From positions 1-55,476 of the forward strand of contig NZ_FCOE02000047.1 of the NCBI RefSeq assembly GCF_001544915.2: a stretch of 55,476 nucleotides of DNA, given 5' to 3'. A model generated the notes under the pieces. The model was not told the DNA's origin and ran no database searches. It was given only the letters and a program-made list of their open reading frames with translations. The translations under genes were made by a program, and so were the position numbers. The DNA comes from Caballeronia pedi. Lineage in GTDB: Bacteria > Pseudomonadota > Gammaproteobacteria > Burkholderiales > Burkholderiaceae. Positions 43,311-54,903 of this stretch are shown here, in pieces (the stretch's first letter is position 1; every line of letters begins with the position of its first letter).

Positions 43311-45830
43311 ATGGCTTCATCCCGCAAAACTGCAGCTACTACGCCACTTGAGCGCTATCGCAAAAAGCGCGACTTCGGCGCCACGCCTGAGCCGCCTGGA
43401 TCTAAGGCGAGTATGGCAAACGGAACGCCGACTCAGGGCAGCAGCTTTGTTGTGCAGAAGCATTGGGCCAGTCGCCTCCACTATGACTTCCGGCTCGAAC
43501 ACAAGGGCGCGCTGCTCTCGTGGGCCGTTCCCAAAGGGCCGTGCTACGACCCGGCCAAGAAGCAGATGGCGGTGCACGTTGAAGACCACCCTATCGATTA
43601 CGCTAGCTTCGAGGGCACCATCCCTCCCAAACAATATGGCGCAGGCACGGTCATTGTGTGGGACCGTGGAACGTGGGAGCCGGTCGGAGATGCAGACAAG
43701 AGTATGGATGCAGGAAAACTGATTTTTCGACTGCACGGGGAAAAGCTCGCCGGCTTGTGGGAGCTGGTGCGGATATCAAAGCCGGGAGACAAGGCCGACC
43801 AGTGGATGATGTTCAAGAAGCGCGATGAGTGGGCGCGTCCGCTCGCCGAATACGACGTCATCAAGGCACTCCCCGACAGCGTCATTGCCAATCCCCTTGG
43901 ACTTGTCGAAGAACGCGAGCCTCGCTCCCCTCGGAATCGGCACGTCGCGGCCCCCAAGGTTGACTTGTCAGCTGCAGTGGCGGCGTCGCTGCCTGCTAAG
44001 CTTGAACCCCAACTTGCGACGCTAGCGCCTTCGCTGCCAGCAGGCGGTGACTGGATAGTTGAATCCAAGCTAGACGGTTACCGACTGCTAGCTCGCATCG
44101 ACAAGAAGCGAGTGAGACTGTTCACACGCAACGGGCACGACTGGACATCCCGATTCCCATTGCTGGTCGCTGAGCTCAAGGATCTGCCGCTCTTGAGTGC
44201 ATGGTTGGATGGTGAGATTGTCGTGCTGAAAGACGGTCTCCCCAGTTTCTCAGCTCTTCAAAACGCGGTTGATGGGCAATCGAACAAGGACATCGTCTAC
44301 TTCCTTTTCGACGTGATATTCCTCGACGGCAAAGACCTCCGAAAGGTGCCGCTGTGGTCAAGACGTGCGTTACTAGCGCCGATTGTTGGAAATTCAGGAG
44401 AACGGCTGCTGTACAGCCAGGACTTTGACGCTCCGGCGGCGCAGATATTCGAAGCGGCGACAGGATTGGGTTTGGAAGGGCTCATGCTTAAGCGGCGCGA
44501 TGCACCGTATGAGTCGGGGCGTACGCAAACTTGGTTGAAGGCGAAAGCACGGCTGCGACAGGAGTTGGTTATTTGTGGCATGACCGCGCGCGGCGGCAAT
44601 GAGGGAGAAGTGGGCAGCTTATTAGTCGGCTATTACGTTGGCAGCAAGCTTCATGATGCCGGGAGTGTCGGCACTGGTTGGGATTCGAAGACTGCACGCG
44701 GCCTCTGGAAGCAACTCACACCTCTTGAGGTCGACGCAACGCCGTTTGACACGCCACTCAAGAAGCCAGGCAGATGGTCAAAGCGAGCGGTCGGGAGCGA
44801 GAGATGGGTAAAGCCTGTGCTAGTGGCAGAGGTGGAATTCACTGAGTGGACCGCCGATGAAGTAATTCGGCAAGCGTCCTTCATAGGTTTGCGCCTCGAC
44901 AAGGACGCTCGTGGCGTAGTTCGCGAAGGCGTGACGACCCGGGCCCCTGAGTCTCTTCCCCAAATGAAGATAACGCATCCCGAGCGCGTGATTGACGCGT
45001 CAGCGTTGGTGACGAAAGCCGACCTTGTTCGCTTCTACGCCAGCGTCGCTGAGAGGATGCTGCCTCACCTCAAAGACCGGCCCGTTGCCCTCGTGCGCGC
45101 GCCTGAAGGCGTAGCCGGTAATCTCTTTTTCCAGAAGCACGCCGAGCGCACAGCAATGCCCGGGCTGAAAGCGCACGACCGCGATTTGTGGCCAAACCAT
45201 CCGCCGTTGCTAACGGTCGACACAGCGGACGCTCTGTTATCCGCGGCGCAGATGAACACTATCGAATTCCATACATGGAACTCGGTCGTGCGCCGGCTCG
45301 AAGCGCCAGACAGGGTCATCTTCGACCTCGACCCCGGCGAGGGCGTCAAATGGGCTCACGTTCAGGAAGCGGCTTTACTCGTCCGCTTGCTACTGTCGGA
45401 GTTGGGCTTGCAAGCGTGGTTGAAAACGAGCGGTGGCAAGGGCTTGCACATAGTCGTGCCGCTAAATCCTCGATTGGACTATGTCAAAGTAAAGGCGTTC
45501 TCGAAATCGTTCGGTGCGCATCTCGCAAAGACGATTCCCGAGCGCTTCTCGGCGGTCTCTGGTCCATCGAATCGGGTGGGAAAAATCTATGTTGACTACC
45601 TTCGCAATGGGAAGGGGCAAACGACCGCCGCCGCATTTTCAGCTCGAGCCCGGCCGGGGATGGGCGTCTCAATGCCAATTGCTTGGGAACAACTTGCTGA
45701 CCTCAAGAGCGGTTCGCAGTGGACCGTACAGACCGCTCGTGAGTATTTGAGCTTCCAGGCAAGCGACCCTTGGGGCGATTACTGGACGACGACGCAATCC
45801 CTGACCTCCGCAACGAAGCGATTGCCGTAG
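43311..45830 (+). CDS. ligD: DNA ligase D (non-homologous end joining)
   Basis: An 839-residue three-domain LigD. The N-terminal phosphoesterase domain (about 30-185) has FVVQKHWASRLHYDFRLEHK and VPKGPCYDP. The ATP-dependent ligase (about 235-540) has nucleotidyl-lysine K253 in ESKLDGYR, LDGEIVVL and EGLMLKRRDAPYESGR. The C-terminal primase-polymerase (about 555-830) has LFFQKHAERTAMPG, VIFDLDPGEG with the metal-binding Asp pair, and TSGGKGLHI. It would repair double-strand breaks with Ku, but no ku gene is in the window. Start by ATG at 43311. Confidence 0.93.
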   Translation: MASSRKTAATTPLERYRKKRDFGATPEPPGSKASMANGTPTQGSSFVVQKHWASRLHYDFRLEHKGALLSWAVPKGPCYDPAKKQMAVHVEDHPIDYASFEGTIPPKQYGAGTVIVWDRGTWEPVGDADKSMDAGKLIFRLHGEKLAGLWELVRISKPGDKADQWMMFKKRDEWARPLAEYDVIKALPDSVIANPLGLVEEREPRSPRNRHVAAPKVDLSAAVAASLPAKLEPQLATLAPSLPAGGDWIVESKLDGYRLLARIDKKRVRLFTRNGHDWTSRFPLLVAELKDLPLLSAWLDGEIVVLKDGLPSFSALQNAVDGQSNKDIVYFLFDVIFLDGKDLRKVPLWSRRALLAPIVGNSGERLLYSQDFDAPAAQIFEAATGLGLEGLMLKRRDAPYESGRTQTWLKAKARLRQELVICGMTARGGNEGEVGSLLVGYYVGSKLHDAGSVGTGWDSKTARGLWKQLTPLEVDATPFDTPLKKPGRWSKRAVGSERWVKPVLVAEVEFTEWTADEVIRQASFIGLRLDKDARGVVREGVTTRAPESLPQMKITHPERVIDASALVTKADLVRFYASVAERMLPHLKDRPVALVRAPEGVAGNLFFQKHAERTAMPGLKAHDRDLWPNHPPLLTVDTADALLSAAQMNTIEFHTWNSVVRRLEAPDRVIFDLDPGEGVKWAHVQEAALLVRLLLSELGLQAWLKTSGGKGLHIVVPLNPRLDYVKVKAFSKSFGAHLAKTIPERFSAVSGPSNRVGKIYVDYLRNGKGQTTAAAFSARARPGMGVSMPIAWEQLADLKSGSQWTVQTAREYLSFQASDPWGDYWTTTQSLTSATKRLP

Positions 45831-45867
45831 ACTGCCGGTCCGCCCGGTCATTCGTGCTCGATGAGCT

Positions 45868-46077
45868 TCAGTCGTCGACGCGGAACCCAACTTTCAAGGT
45901 CACTTGCCGGTGCGCAATCTTGCCGCCTTCCGTATGGCCCCTGGTTTCTGTCACCTGAAACCATTCAATGTTGCTCACTGAGCTGGACGCCTTTTGGAGC
46001 GCAACCTCGACAGCTTTATCGGAAGATTCAGGTGAAGAACCCGTGATTTCGAGAAGTTTGTAAACATGGTCAGACAT
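45868..46077 (-). CDS. Dodecin
   Basis: A 69-residue dodecin, a flavin-storing or buffering protein that forms a hollow dodecamer. VYKLLEITGSSPESSDKAVE starts the family, ALQKASSSVSNIEWFQVTET contains the isoalloxazine-stacking Trp, and YQVTLKVGF-like RQVTLKVGFRVDD ends it. MSDHVYK is preferred over the upstream in-frame ATG at 46089 because it matches family N-termini. Confidence 0.88.
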   Translation of the reverse strand: MSDHVYKLLEITGSSPESSDKAVEVALQKASSSVSNIEWFQVTETRGHTEGGKIAHRQVTLKVGFRVDD

Positions 46078-46198
46078 ACGAGCTCCCAAGACAATATGTG
46101 TCTTCAGTTGTAGATGGGTGGTGGTGAATTCGATGTGAACCTGGGCTCTCGAGCTCCGACGCGCGTCTCCGGCGATGGGGCCGAGAGCTTCCGCGGAG

Positions 46199-46420
46199 CT
46201 AGCTTCGCGCTTCCGTTCCCTTCAATTCATCGTGTCTGTGAGCATGCGTCGCAGCGTATTTCAGTTCAAAGTGCGCTCCTTTGCCGCTGCGTGCCGGTGG
46301 AAAGTGTTCGCCTTCTACGCAGGTCACTTCGAACGTATCTTTGCCATCGTCATGGACGACAGAATAGATACCAGATACTTTCACGCGCTCGCCTGGTTTG
46401 TATGCAGTGTCGCCAGCCAT
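46199..46420 (-). CDS. Small YjzC-like protein
   Basis: A 73-residue protein starting MAGDTAYKPGERVKVSGIYS, with C-terminal FPPARSGKGAHFELKY. This resembles the YjzC-like small proteins, whose GxxxPxSG/GYxxxF pattern recalls a zinc-free ribbon. A GAGGAGC ribosome binding site supports the start. Role unknown; it forms a stress-type pair with dodecin just downstream. Confidence 0.65.
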   Translation of the reverse strand: MAGDTAYKPGERVKVSGIYSVVHDDGKDTFEVTCVEGEHFPPARSGKGAHFELKYAATHAHRHDELKGTEARS

Positions 46421-46828
46421 AGATAGCTCCTCGAGTAGATCGTGAGGGCTAGACAGCAACTGCCATACCTTGGCGCCGGGTCGCGTGCGTGTTCGTGCAG
46501 ATTGTCGACCGACATCGGTATCAGAGCGGGCGCGGTACCGCGCTCTCGCTGAAGCCAACCAAAGATGCCGCGATATCAAGCTTGAAAGGAACGTCACATG
46601 TATCAATCCGGAAATCATCGCGTCCAGACGCACATTTAATTTAGTTATCCAAGAATCAGCGAGCCTGCGGCGGGCTTTGTATTCCTGCACTCCATCGATA
46701 GACTAACCTTCTGCGCGCCCATGTCTTAGCTTTATTTAACGCGGCGAGGGAGTCGGAATAGTGCTTGCTAAGGCCTTTGTATCAGTTCCCACACGCACTT
46801 GACCCCAGCCCTGCGCGAAGGAGTGGCC
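46421..46828. other. Divergent gap between YjzC-like and hemerythrin genes
   Basis: About 400 bp; no supported gene. Should hold both promoters. Confidence 0.3.
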
Positions 46829-47416
46829 ATGGACATATCACCATTCCCAACCATCACGTCGATGATCCGGATGGATCACACGCACGTGATGGCGGCCTTT
46901 CATCGTTACCATGCAGACACATCGTGGCCAAGAAAGCGCGCCATCGTCGAGCTCGTTTGCACCGCGTTGCAAATACACGCGCAACTCGAAGAAGAACTTT
47001 TCTATCCCGCGCTCAGCGAGGCAATGGCCGGAGACGAACGCCTCACGAAGAGCAGGCCTGAGCACGAAAAGATGCGCGAGGACATCGCGAAACTGCGTTC
47101 GATGGGTCCGGAGCATGCCGCATATGACGCCCTTTTCATGCAGCTCATGCGTGAAGTCATGCATCACGTCGCAGACGAGGAGACGGTGCTGCTTCCAACG
47201 GCTGAACGTGCGCTCGCATCGCAGTTGTCCGACCTCGGCATGCGGATGACGAAGCGCCGCATCCAGCTCGTCGCGCAAAACCGGCCCACCGCAATCGCCG
47301 CGAACACTGTTGGCACCTTTCCACTCGCATCGTTGACATTAGTGTCGATCGGCGCGTTCGCGCTCGCACGCTGTTTGCGGGCCGGTTCCGCGCACCGCGC
47401 ACGTGACGACGCTTGA
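46829..47416 (+). CDS. Hemerythrin-domain protein with C-terminal membrane helix
   Basis: A 195-residue protein. The hemerythrin HHE fold has iron-ligand candidates in MDHTHVM, IHAQLEEELFYPAL, SRPEHEKMRE and MHHVADEETVLLP. A hydrophobic segment near residues 165-183 (ASLTLVSIGAFALARCL) could anchor it to the membrane. GAAGGAG before the ATG fits a ribosome binding site. It likely binds oxygen or nitric oxide or senses iron. A soluble relative lies at 51116-51652. Confidence 0.85.
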   Translation: MDISPFPTITSMIRMDHTHVMAAFHRYHADTSWPRKRAIVELVCTALQIHAQLEEELFYPALSEAMAGDERLTKSRPEHEKMREDIAKLRSMGPEHAAYDALFMQLMREVMHHVADEETVLLPTAERALASQLSDLGMRMTKRRIQLVAQNRPTAIAANTVGTFPLASLTLVSIGAFALARCLRAGSAHRARDDA

Positions 47417-47625
47417 GGTTCACGTGGCGCGCAATTCATTACGATATGAACAGGGATCGACTTCGCGCCTCGCACCTTACTCTCCTTGTCGTAATGTCAT
47501 AACGTCAGCAGCGGATCGCACGCTGGGCAATTACCGGCAATGCATCCGTTAGGGGTCGCAGGGCCGGAGGCGCAGACTTCCGACACGTCGCTCGAAGCGA
47601 TCGTCGGCGATGATCGGGGGTGAGA
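47414..47625 (-). pseudogene. fdhF: 3' tail of a second FdhF/YdeP gene
   Basis: Aligns with the last 65 or so codons of the gene at 34981: GAKSIPVHIV matches exactly and the preceding bases follow with many substitutions and indels. The rest of the gene is absent. Its C-terminal end abuts the hemerythrin stop. Confidence 0.65.
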
Positions 47626-47677
47626 CACTGCGTCGTTCGCCTCTCCAGCTTCGTGCATTGTGGCGCCGGAAAGGCGG

Positions 47678-47830
47678 TCAACTCCGTCTCTTCGTGAGAT
47701 CGTGATGCGGGCCCTTCTTGAACATATAGAGGCTCGCGGCCGCCGCTGCGAACGCGAAGCGGCTCGGATTTGCCTTCACTGCATCAAATATCTTTACGAT
47801 CACTGGCGAGATACCGCAGCAGGACGTAGG
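47678..47830 (-). pseudogene. 3' tail of a YihY/BrkB-type gene
   Basis: VIVKIFDAVKANPSRFAFAA and GPHHDLTKRRS, ending in TGA at 47678-47680, match the end of the gene at the right edge (MAKIFDAVRANPSRFAIAAA). Only the tail is present, next to the FdhF tail. Confidence 0.65.
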
Positions 47831-47997
47831 CGAGAACTAGGAAGACGGGAAGACGACGGTCGTTGCGGGATGACTGATCGATCGTTCCCAAGTCGAAGAT
47901 TGCGATTCATCTGGCCCTTCCGTTTGCGCGAGTGCTTTGATCGTCTAGCCGTTCATAGCAGTACGCGCGCCAGAACGCATTATCCCTTCGGCAGGCC

Positions 47998-49779
<1,782 letters not shown>

Positions 49780-49877
49780 ATGAGTCGATCGTTTTAGGTT
49801 GAATTGGGCTCGAGCATCAGACGACGCATTCCGCGCGCAGATAGCTAGCGGAAGTCCTATTCTTAGGATGATCAAGT

Positions 49878-50072
49878 TTACACGCTGGCGCCTAGTGTTT
49901 CGGGCCCCTCCGCGGCGGCATTACCGGGAGTTACGGCTTGCGCGCCCTCTGCGCTGATCGACGCTATCGCCTGCTCCCAGAACTCTTCCGCGCGCCCCCC
50001 CGGAGAGCCTTCTCGCTCCCAGATCTCATAGGCACGACGACGAATGCGGTCTTGCTCTTTCTGTTCATCCAT
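49878..50072 (-). CDS. DUF2934 small protein
   Basis: A 64-residue protein with the DUF2934 core RRRAYEIWEREGSPGGRAEEFW. The ATG at 50072 has a GGGAGAGA ribosome binding site; an upstream ATG (50096) is less likely. The family is common in alpha- and beta-proteobacterial stress loci; function unknown. Confidence 0.8.
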   Translation of the reverse strand: MDEQKEQDRIRRRAYEIWEREGSPGGRAEEFWEQAIASISAEGAQAVTPGNAAAEGPETLGASV

Positions 50073-50189
50073 CACTCTCTCCCTGTAATGCGGCAACGTT
50101 GCCGCCGAATCGGCGCTTGCACCCGATGACGCAACCAGCGTGCCGCGTGCATAAAGTGTGCTTGTCTTTCCGGAAGAAGATTTCGGGAC

Positions 50190-50722
50190 CTAAGCGGTGC
50201 GCTTAGCCGCGCTCTTGTCTTGTGCTGTTGCGAGCCGCCTTGCGATTTCAGCAGCCGCGTCGACATCGTCCGTCGGGTCTACGGGCCCGCTTTCCGAAGC
50301 AAGCTTCCAATAGGCAGCGGCAAGCTTGCGCAACTCCTCCTCGGTCGCGTCTTCGATGCCGATCAACTGATTGCTCGCCCGACGATACGATGCCAGCAAC
50401 TCGTTGAGCTTTAAATGAAGCGCGATGCTGTCCTTGTTCGCGCTCTGCTGAATGAGGAATACCATCAGGAACGTGACGATCGTCGTGCCCGTGTTGATGA
50501 CCAATTGCCAGGCCTCTGAAAAGCGGAATATCGGCGCGCAGATATCTCGACTGAGATCACTGCAAGGCCGAATGCGACAGGCGAGCCTGCCCATCGAGTG
50601 ACGGCGCTCGCAGACGCGTCGAACGCCCGTGCGAAGGGATGCGCTTCGGGGTATTCCGGACTCGACGACGCGGGCACGGTGTCCATCGGCTCTGCAACGG
50701 GCAGTGCGTTTCGTTGAATCAT
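50190..50722 (-). pseudogene. Low-affinity iron permease family gene, frameshifted
   Basis: The N-terminal half in one frame (FARAFDASASAVTRWAGSPV, AFGLAVISV) and the C-terminal half in another (FSEAWQLVINTGTTIVTFLM, FLIQQSANKDSIALHLKLNE) together make the DUF/pfam04120 family protein. The shift lies near 50545-50560, in the first membrane helix region. The C-terminal frame is long and clean, so the lesion is recent or a sequencing error. Confidence 0.7.
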
Positions 50723-51115
50723 ATTCGCAATCTTGAAAGTAGGTCGAGCCGCGAATTTGTCGACTGCACCTTTCCAAGGGACGTACGGGAACACCGATCC
50801 CCCAAGGCGACGAACTTGAGCGTCGTCCGATCTGATTCCCCGGTCGCTGCATAGCGTGGGCGATGGGCGTCACCGCCCTCGTGGGCGGCAGCGCCCATCC
50901 TCCGTGCGGATCATTGCCCCGCGTGCGACGTCCCGACGACGACCTTGCTATATACGCCGGAGCGTGCCAACCCGACTCGCGTGCGGATAGCGCGAACAGG
51001 GAACGCGTTTTTTTCAAGCTCTGCGCGCCAAGACGCTTGGCTACGCAGAAACAGAAAAAGGGCAGGCCCGCAACTTGCTAAAGGTCTCGTAGCCATTATT
51101 CAAACAGAGACCGCG
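50723..51115. other. Gap before hemerythrin 2
   Basis: About 390 bp without a supported gene; frames here are shadows. Confidence 0.3.
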
Positions 51116-51652
51116 ATGCCTATGACGCCAACACAAGCTGCGACCGGCACTTCCCGGCCGGCGCAAACTGAAGACGCCATCGAATTGCTGAGGAACGATC
51201 ATCGCGCCGTTCAGAAGCTGTTCAGTGCGTTCGAGAAAGCGAAGGACGACGACTTCGATGCGAAGTCCACACTCGTGCGACGTGCGTGCGAAGAACTCAC
51301 CGTCCATGCGATGATCGAGGAGGAGCTACTATATCCGGCCGCGCAGGTAGCGCTGGACGAAGACGATCGGCCCGATGTCGAAGAAGCGTATGTCGAACAC
51401 TATCTTGTGAAGGTGCTGATCGACAAGTTCACGACACTAAGAGCGGGCGAGCCCGGTTTCGACGCGACCTTCAAGGTAATGAGCGAGATGGTTCAACACC
51501 ACATCGAAGAGGAAGAGTCGGATCTCTTCCCTAAGCTTCGAAAGTCCGGCGCGGATCTGAACGCGCTCGGCAAGGAACTGATGCAGCGCAAGGAAGAACT
51601 AGAAGCGAAGATCCCGAAGGATGCAGGCGATAACACGATGCGCCTGCGTTGA
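51116..51652 (+). CDS. Hemerythrin-domain protein, soluble
   Basis: A 178-residue HHE-domain protein. Ligand-bearing helices are AIELLRNDHRAVQKLFSAFE, LTVHAMIEEELLYPAAQ, EEAYVEHYLVKVLI and MVQHHIEEEESDLFPKLRKS. There is no membrane segment, unlike the paralogue at 46829. The frame is open from 50945, but ATG at 51116 is consistent with family starts. Probably iron-, O2- or NO-binding stress protein. Confidence 0.87.
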   Translation: MPMTPTQAATGTSRPAQTEDAIELLRNDHRAVQKLFSAFEKAKDDDFDAKSTLVRRACEELTVHAMIEEELLYPAAQVALDEDDRPDVEEAYVEHYLVKVLIDKFTTLRAGEPGFDATFKVMSEMVQHHIEEEESDLFPKLRKSGADLNALGKELMQRKEELEAKIPKDAGDNTMRLR

Positions 51653-51851
51653 TCCATATTTCGCCTTGCGTCACCCTCGGAGCGCGTCGAACACTTTGGC
51701 GAACGCCCGGTGTGTTGACGCGCTCCATTTGCGCCAGCCACTCTCTGACCCGTGCGCCGAAATAAAAAAATAGCGACGCTGACGAGCGAGCCTAGTCAAC
51801 TCGGCGCTCGGCGTGGAACCCAGGGCTCGCGATGCGTCCCCGGAGCGCGCG

Positions 51852-52217
51852 TCACGCCAACGGTTCATCGGCGAGATGCGCGCCAATCAGCTCCGCGCGT
51901 GATTCCGTCATGGGTGCGAGCATCGCGCCCTGAGCATCGGCATGCTTCATTGCGCGGCCATCCTTGATGGCATCCATATCGCGTTGCAGTTCCTGGCGCA
52001 GCATTTGAAACGGTTGCGCCGGCTTACGCGACGTCATCACGAGAACCGTGATGATCGCGACGGCGAACCATGCGCCCGCCACGCACTGGGCCGACAGCAC
52101 GAGATACGGCGGGCGGGCCGCAGTCACGATCACAGCTATCGAGACGAATGAGGTCGTGAACAGTGCGCGGATCGTCAATCGGCAAACTTGAGTTAATTTT
52201 GACGTAACCGAGCTCAC
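51852..52217 (-). pseudogene. Fused relic of the YqjE-like pair
   Basis: ALFTTSFVSIAVIVTAARPP and PFQMLRQELQRDMDAIKDG match the gene at 33462; directly in frame comes MKHADAQGAMLAPMTESRAE, the start of the gene at 33833. The normal ATGA overlap has been converted to one continuous frame. The YqjE N-terminus is replaced, and the second protein stops after about 30 residues. Probably non-functional. Confidence 0.7.
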
Positions 52218-52323
52218 CTATCTTCAAATTTAGTCCGTGCTTATTCTCCCGCTAACGTCACTGTCGATGATCGTCGCACAATGAACTCGTCGGCTCAGCG
52301 GGCTGTGTTTAGTTGCGTTCATT

Positions 52324-52620
52324 CTAAAGCTCAGGTCGCGCGAGATCGCCGTCGACAATCGCAAGGCCGCGCTGCTGCGCCGCGGCTACGGCGCCCGTAC
52401 TCGTATTGAACGGGCCGATGGCTGAGGCGCCATCAAACGGATATAACAGCCGGCCGTCAGTTTTGCGCACCACCTTTAAGGTTCCGTAGAAGCCAGCCGA
52501 CGCCGATCCCCGATAAGAGGCATATATTTGGAAGTCCCCTTGAGAGTGACCAGGCTTCGCAGGCACAGATTTCGACGAGAACAAAACGAGCCTAGGACGT
52601 CTACCGATTGCACTCATCAT
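52324..52620 (-). CDS. DUF6723 family protein
   Basis: A 98-residue protein typical of Burkholderia: FQIYASYRGSASAGFYGTLK followed by VVRKTDGRLLYPFDGA and a final AIVDGDLARPEL. A GAGGTGTC precedes an ATG-ATG start. Function unknown. Confidence 0.7.
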   Translation of the reverse strand: MMSAIGRRPRLVLFSSKSVPAKPGHSQGDFQIYASYRGSASAGFYGTLKVVRKTDGRLLYPFDGASAIGPFNTSTGAVAAAQQRGLAIVDGDLARPEL

Positions 52621-52932
52621 GACACCTCGCGCTTCAGATTGCTCCTGTGCAGCAAATGCCGGTCCTCATGAGCTATCAGCGGGCCAGTTGGTCGAAGCTT
52701 AGAGTAACGAAATCCGTCCAGTAAAGCATCGTTCGGGCGCGATATGGCGCCCCGGTCTACGTCTCTCTACGACTGCGGCTGCACAGCCACGCTTCCAAAG
52801 TGCAACTCAGCAAGCTCGTCACGCAGATCGCTGTGGTTCGGGACGTCGAACGGGAAGCCCACATCGAGCCCTAATGTCCGTTACACGCCCCTTTGAACTG
52901 CTTCAACAACACTGACCGGGGCGACTGAATGT
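52621..52932. other. Gap with an unidentified minus-strand tail
   Basis: Minus-strand codons at about 52768-52881 read LGLDVGFPFDVPNHSDLRDE and end QPQS with TAG. This looks like the last 35 or so codons of a lost gene; family not recognised. Confidence 0.3.
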
Positions 52933-53880
52933 ATGAACATCGCGCCGTCCGCGCTTGCCCGGCTCGCTGCTACCCAACCCGGCGTGCCCCCACACTTTGC
53001 GTGCCGAAGCGATCTGTTGCGCGGGCGCCCCCTTGGTGGTCGGTTACGGGCGCCGCTCCCCTCTGCGGTGGCCTACATCGACCCCGAGCAACTAGGCAGC
53101 CGCTCTACCGGCGGCGCACGTTATGGCGATCAGTTGCGGCTCGTGGTTCTCCTCGCCAGTCTCATGTGCATGCCGCTGCAAAGGGTACGTCGCGGGTAGG
53201 CGTCGTCACGGGGCGTGATTTGACGCAGATCTGCCGCGAGCGCTATAGCCGGTACTTGCCGTCCCTTTTGTGCGTGGCGTGCAGAACCAGCAATCATTGC
53301 GTGCGATGTGGCGGAGTATTCGGCAGCGCCGTCGCCCTGCAAATGCTGTTCGGCGTCTCGCCTATGACAGGCGTGCTCTGTTCGACGGTTGGCACTCTTG
53401 CCATGCACGCGCTTCGGAGCCCTGGCAGACGACCTCTGCAGGGCACGAGCGCGGCGCACATCGCATTCGTGGGTTTCTGCTTCGTCGTGAGGCTGGCGCC
53501 TGCGCATCCCGTCTGGGTAGGTGCGTTGCGCGGCCTCGCTCGCAGCCTGTCTTGCTGCGAGATGCAGGCATGCTGTGGCTTGCCACCGGCCCCCTCGACG
53601 CGAAGGTAATGCGCACAACTTTTATCTACACTCAGCGGGTCAAGGAGCACGCGCCGATTATGATCACAGCGTGATAGGCCGCGCGCTTAAGGGCGAGTAT
53701 ATCGATACCTTCGCGTCGATGGGCCTTGCGTTTATCGTCAACGCGTCCCTGCTCGTGGACGCCGCGGCGCTATTTCACGTGAGCAGATCTCGCCGATGCG
53801 CATCGTCTGATCGCCCCTCTCTTCGGCAGCCACTGGGCCGCCATCGTGTCTGCATTGGCCCTGCTTGCCCGTAGCCTGGA
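52933..53880 (+). pseudogene. mntH: Nramp (MntH-type) metal transporter, decayed
   Basis: Recognisable blocks in shifting frames are VAYIDPEQLGS (normally AYIDPGNFAT), GGARYGDQLRLVVLLASLM, RVGVVTGRDLTQICRERYSR, GSAVALQMLFGVSPMTGVLC, GMLWLATGPL with the metal-site MPHN block ruined (KVMRTTF), and YIDTFASMGLAFIVNASLLV. Many indels and substitutions at invariant positions show it has been dead for some time. Confidence 0.75.
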
Positions 53881-54043
53881 TGCGACCGTCACCGGCACGC
53901 CTGCCCGAGCAACTTTGACACGAGCGCGCGGGGCCGTGGGCGCCGCGCGGCGGCGTTATCTATGCATCACCAAAGTTGGCGAATTGCATGACTCTGACCA
54001 ATTGCAAGCGCCCTCCTTCACTAACCCTCCAGGAGCCGACGAC

Positions 54044-54244
54044 TCAGCTTCCGGTAACGTTGACAGCGACGATTTCGTATCCGGGATCGGTGTGTGTACT
54101 CGCTGCTTTTTCCGCTTCCTCATACGAGGGAAAGGATGTGGCTTCTTCGACAGCAGGTGCCAACCCCATGTCGCCGTCCTCGGCGGTGCAGAGGAACTGC
54201 GCGCCGGACTTCACAACGTAGACGGTCGTCATATTTTTCTCCAT
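54044..54244 (-). CDS. Small hypothetical protein
   Basis: A 66-residue protein starting MEKNMTTVYVVKSGAQFLCT, with SFPSYEEAEKAASTHTDPGY. A start five codons later (MTTV) is possible. The sequence has an alternating beta-strand look (KSG, CTAEDGD) and no membrane segment. No family recognised. Confidence 0.45.
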   Translation of the reverse strand: MEKNMTTVYVVKSGAQFLCTAEDGDMGLAPAVEEATSFPSYEEAEKAASTHTDPGYEIVAVNVTGS

Positions 54245-54472
54245 GGTGCAGTAGAACTCCCAATCTAGCAGGCAGGAAGAAATGCACGCGGCTCCCTGGT
54301 CCGTTTCTGTCATGTTGCCGCCGTAGGCGTTCCCGCCTCGATTGTCGGTGCATCGCTTCTGCACGCAGCCTTACATATAAGCGCGACATGTCGTTCTTGC
54401 AATGTGCAGATCAGCAAAACCCATCCAAAGTTCTCTCTAATCAGCCGCGTTAGAGCCAGCAACCCATGCGCT

Positions 54473-54890
54473 TCAACAGATCCGGATGACTCGCGCGAGT
54501 TCCGTTGCGGTAACGGGCTTGCGAAGTTAACCGTCGAATTGACGTGATGATTCCATGTCGAATCCACGCGTACCAGTCACGGCGACGATGCAGGCTTCCG
54601 TGGATGCGCCCGCGCAGCGAACGAATTCGGAAAGCTTGCGTCCGTCGATATCGGGCAGGCCGATATCCATTAAAACGGAGTCGTAGCGCGTCTGGCCCGT
54701 CATGCGCAGCGCCTCGCCGCCGGGACACGCGACGTCCGCGTGATGGCCGAGCGACGCGGACAGTTCGGCAAATGCCGTTGCGACCTTTTCATCATCTTCG
54801 ACGGATCCGGGTACCGGGTTGTGCGACGGTCGAAATGCAGTTGCATGTATGGCTGTTCGCCAAACGCGTCCTCTCGACGCAGCATCCGTC
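54473..54890 (-). pseudogene. Receiver-domain fragment with ochre codon, copy 2
   Basis: EDDEKVATAFAELSASLGHH, RYDSVLMDIGLPDIDGRKLS with the phospho-acceptor Asp, CIVAVTGTRGFDMESSRQFD, then TAA where copy 1 has TAT (Tyr), then LRKPVTATELARVIRIC. The first beta-strand is missing or frame-shifted. Copy 1 has its stop in a different place (TAA where this has TAC). Confidence 0.75.
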
Positions 54891-54903
54891 GCGCCGAAGT
54901 CGC

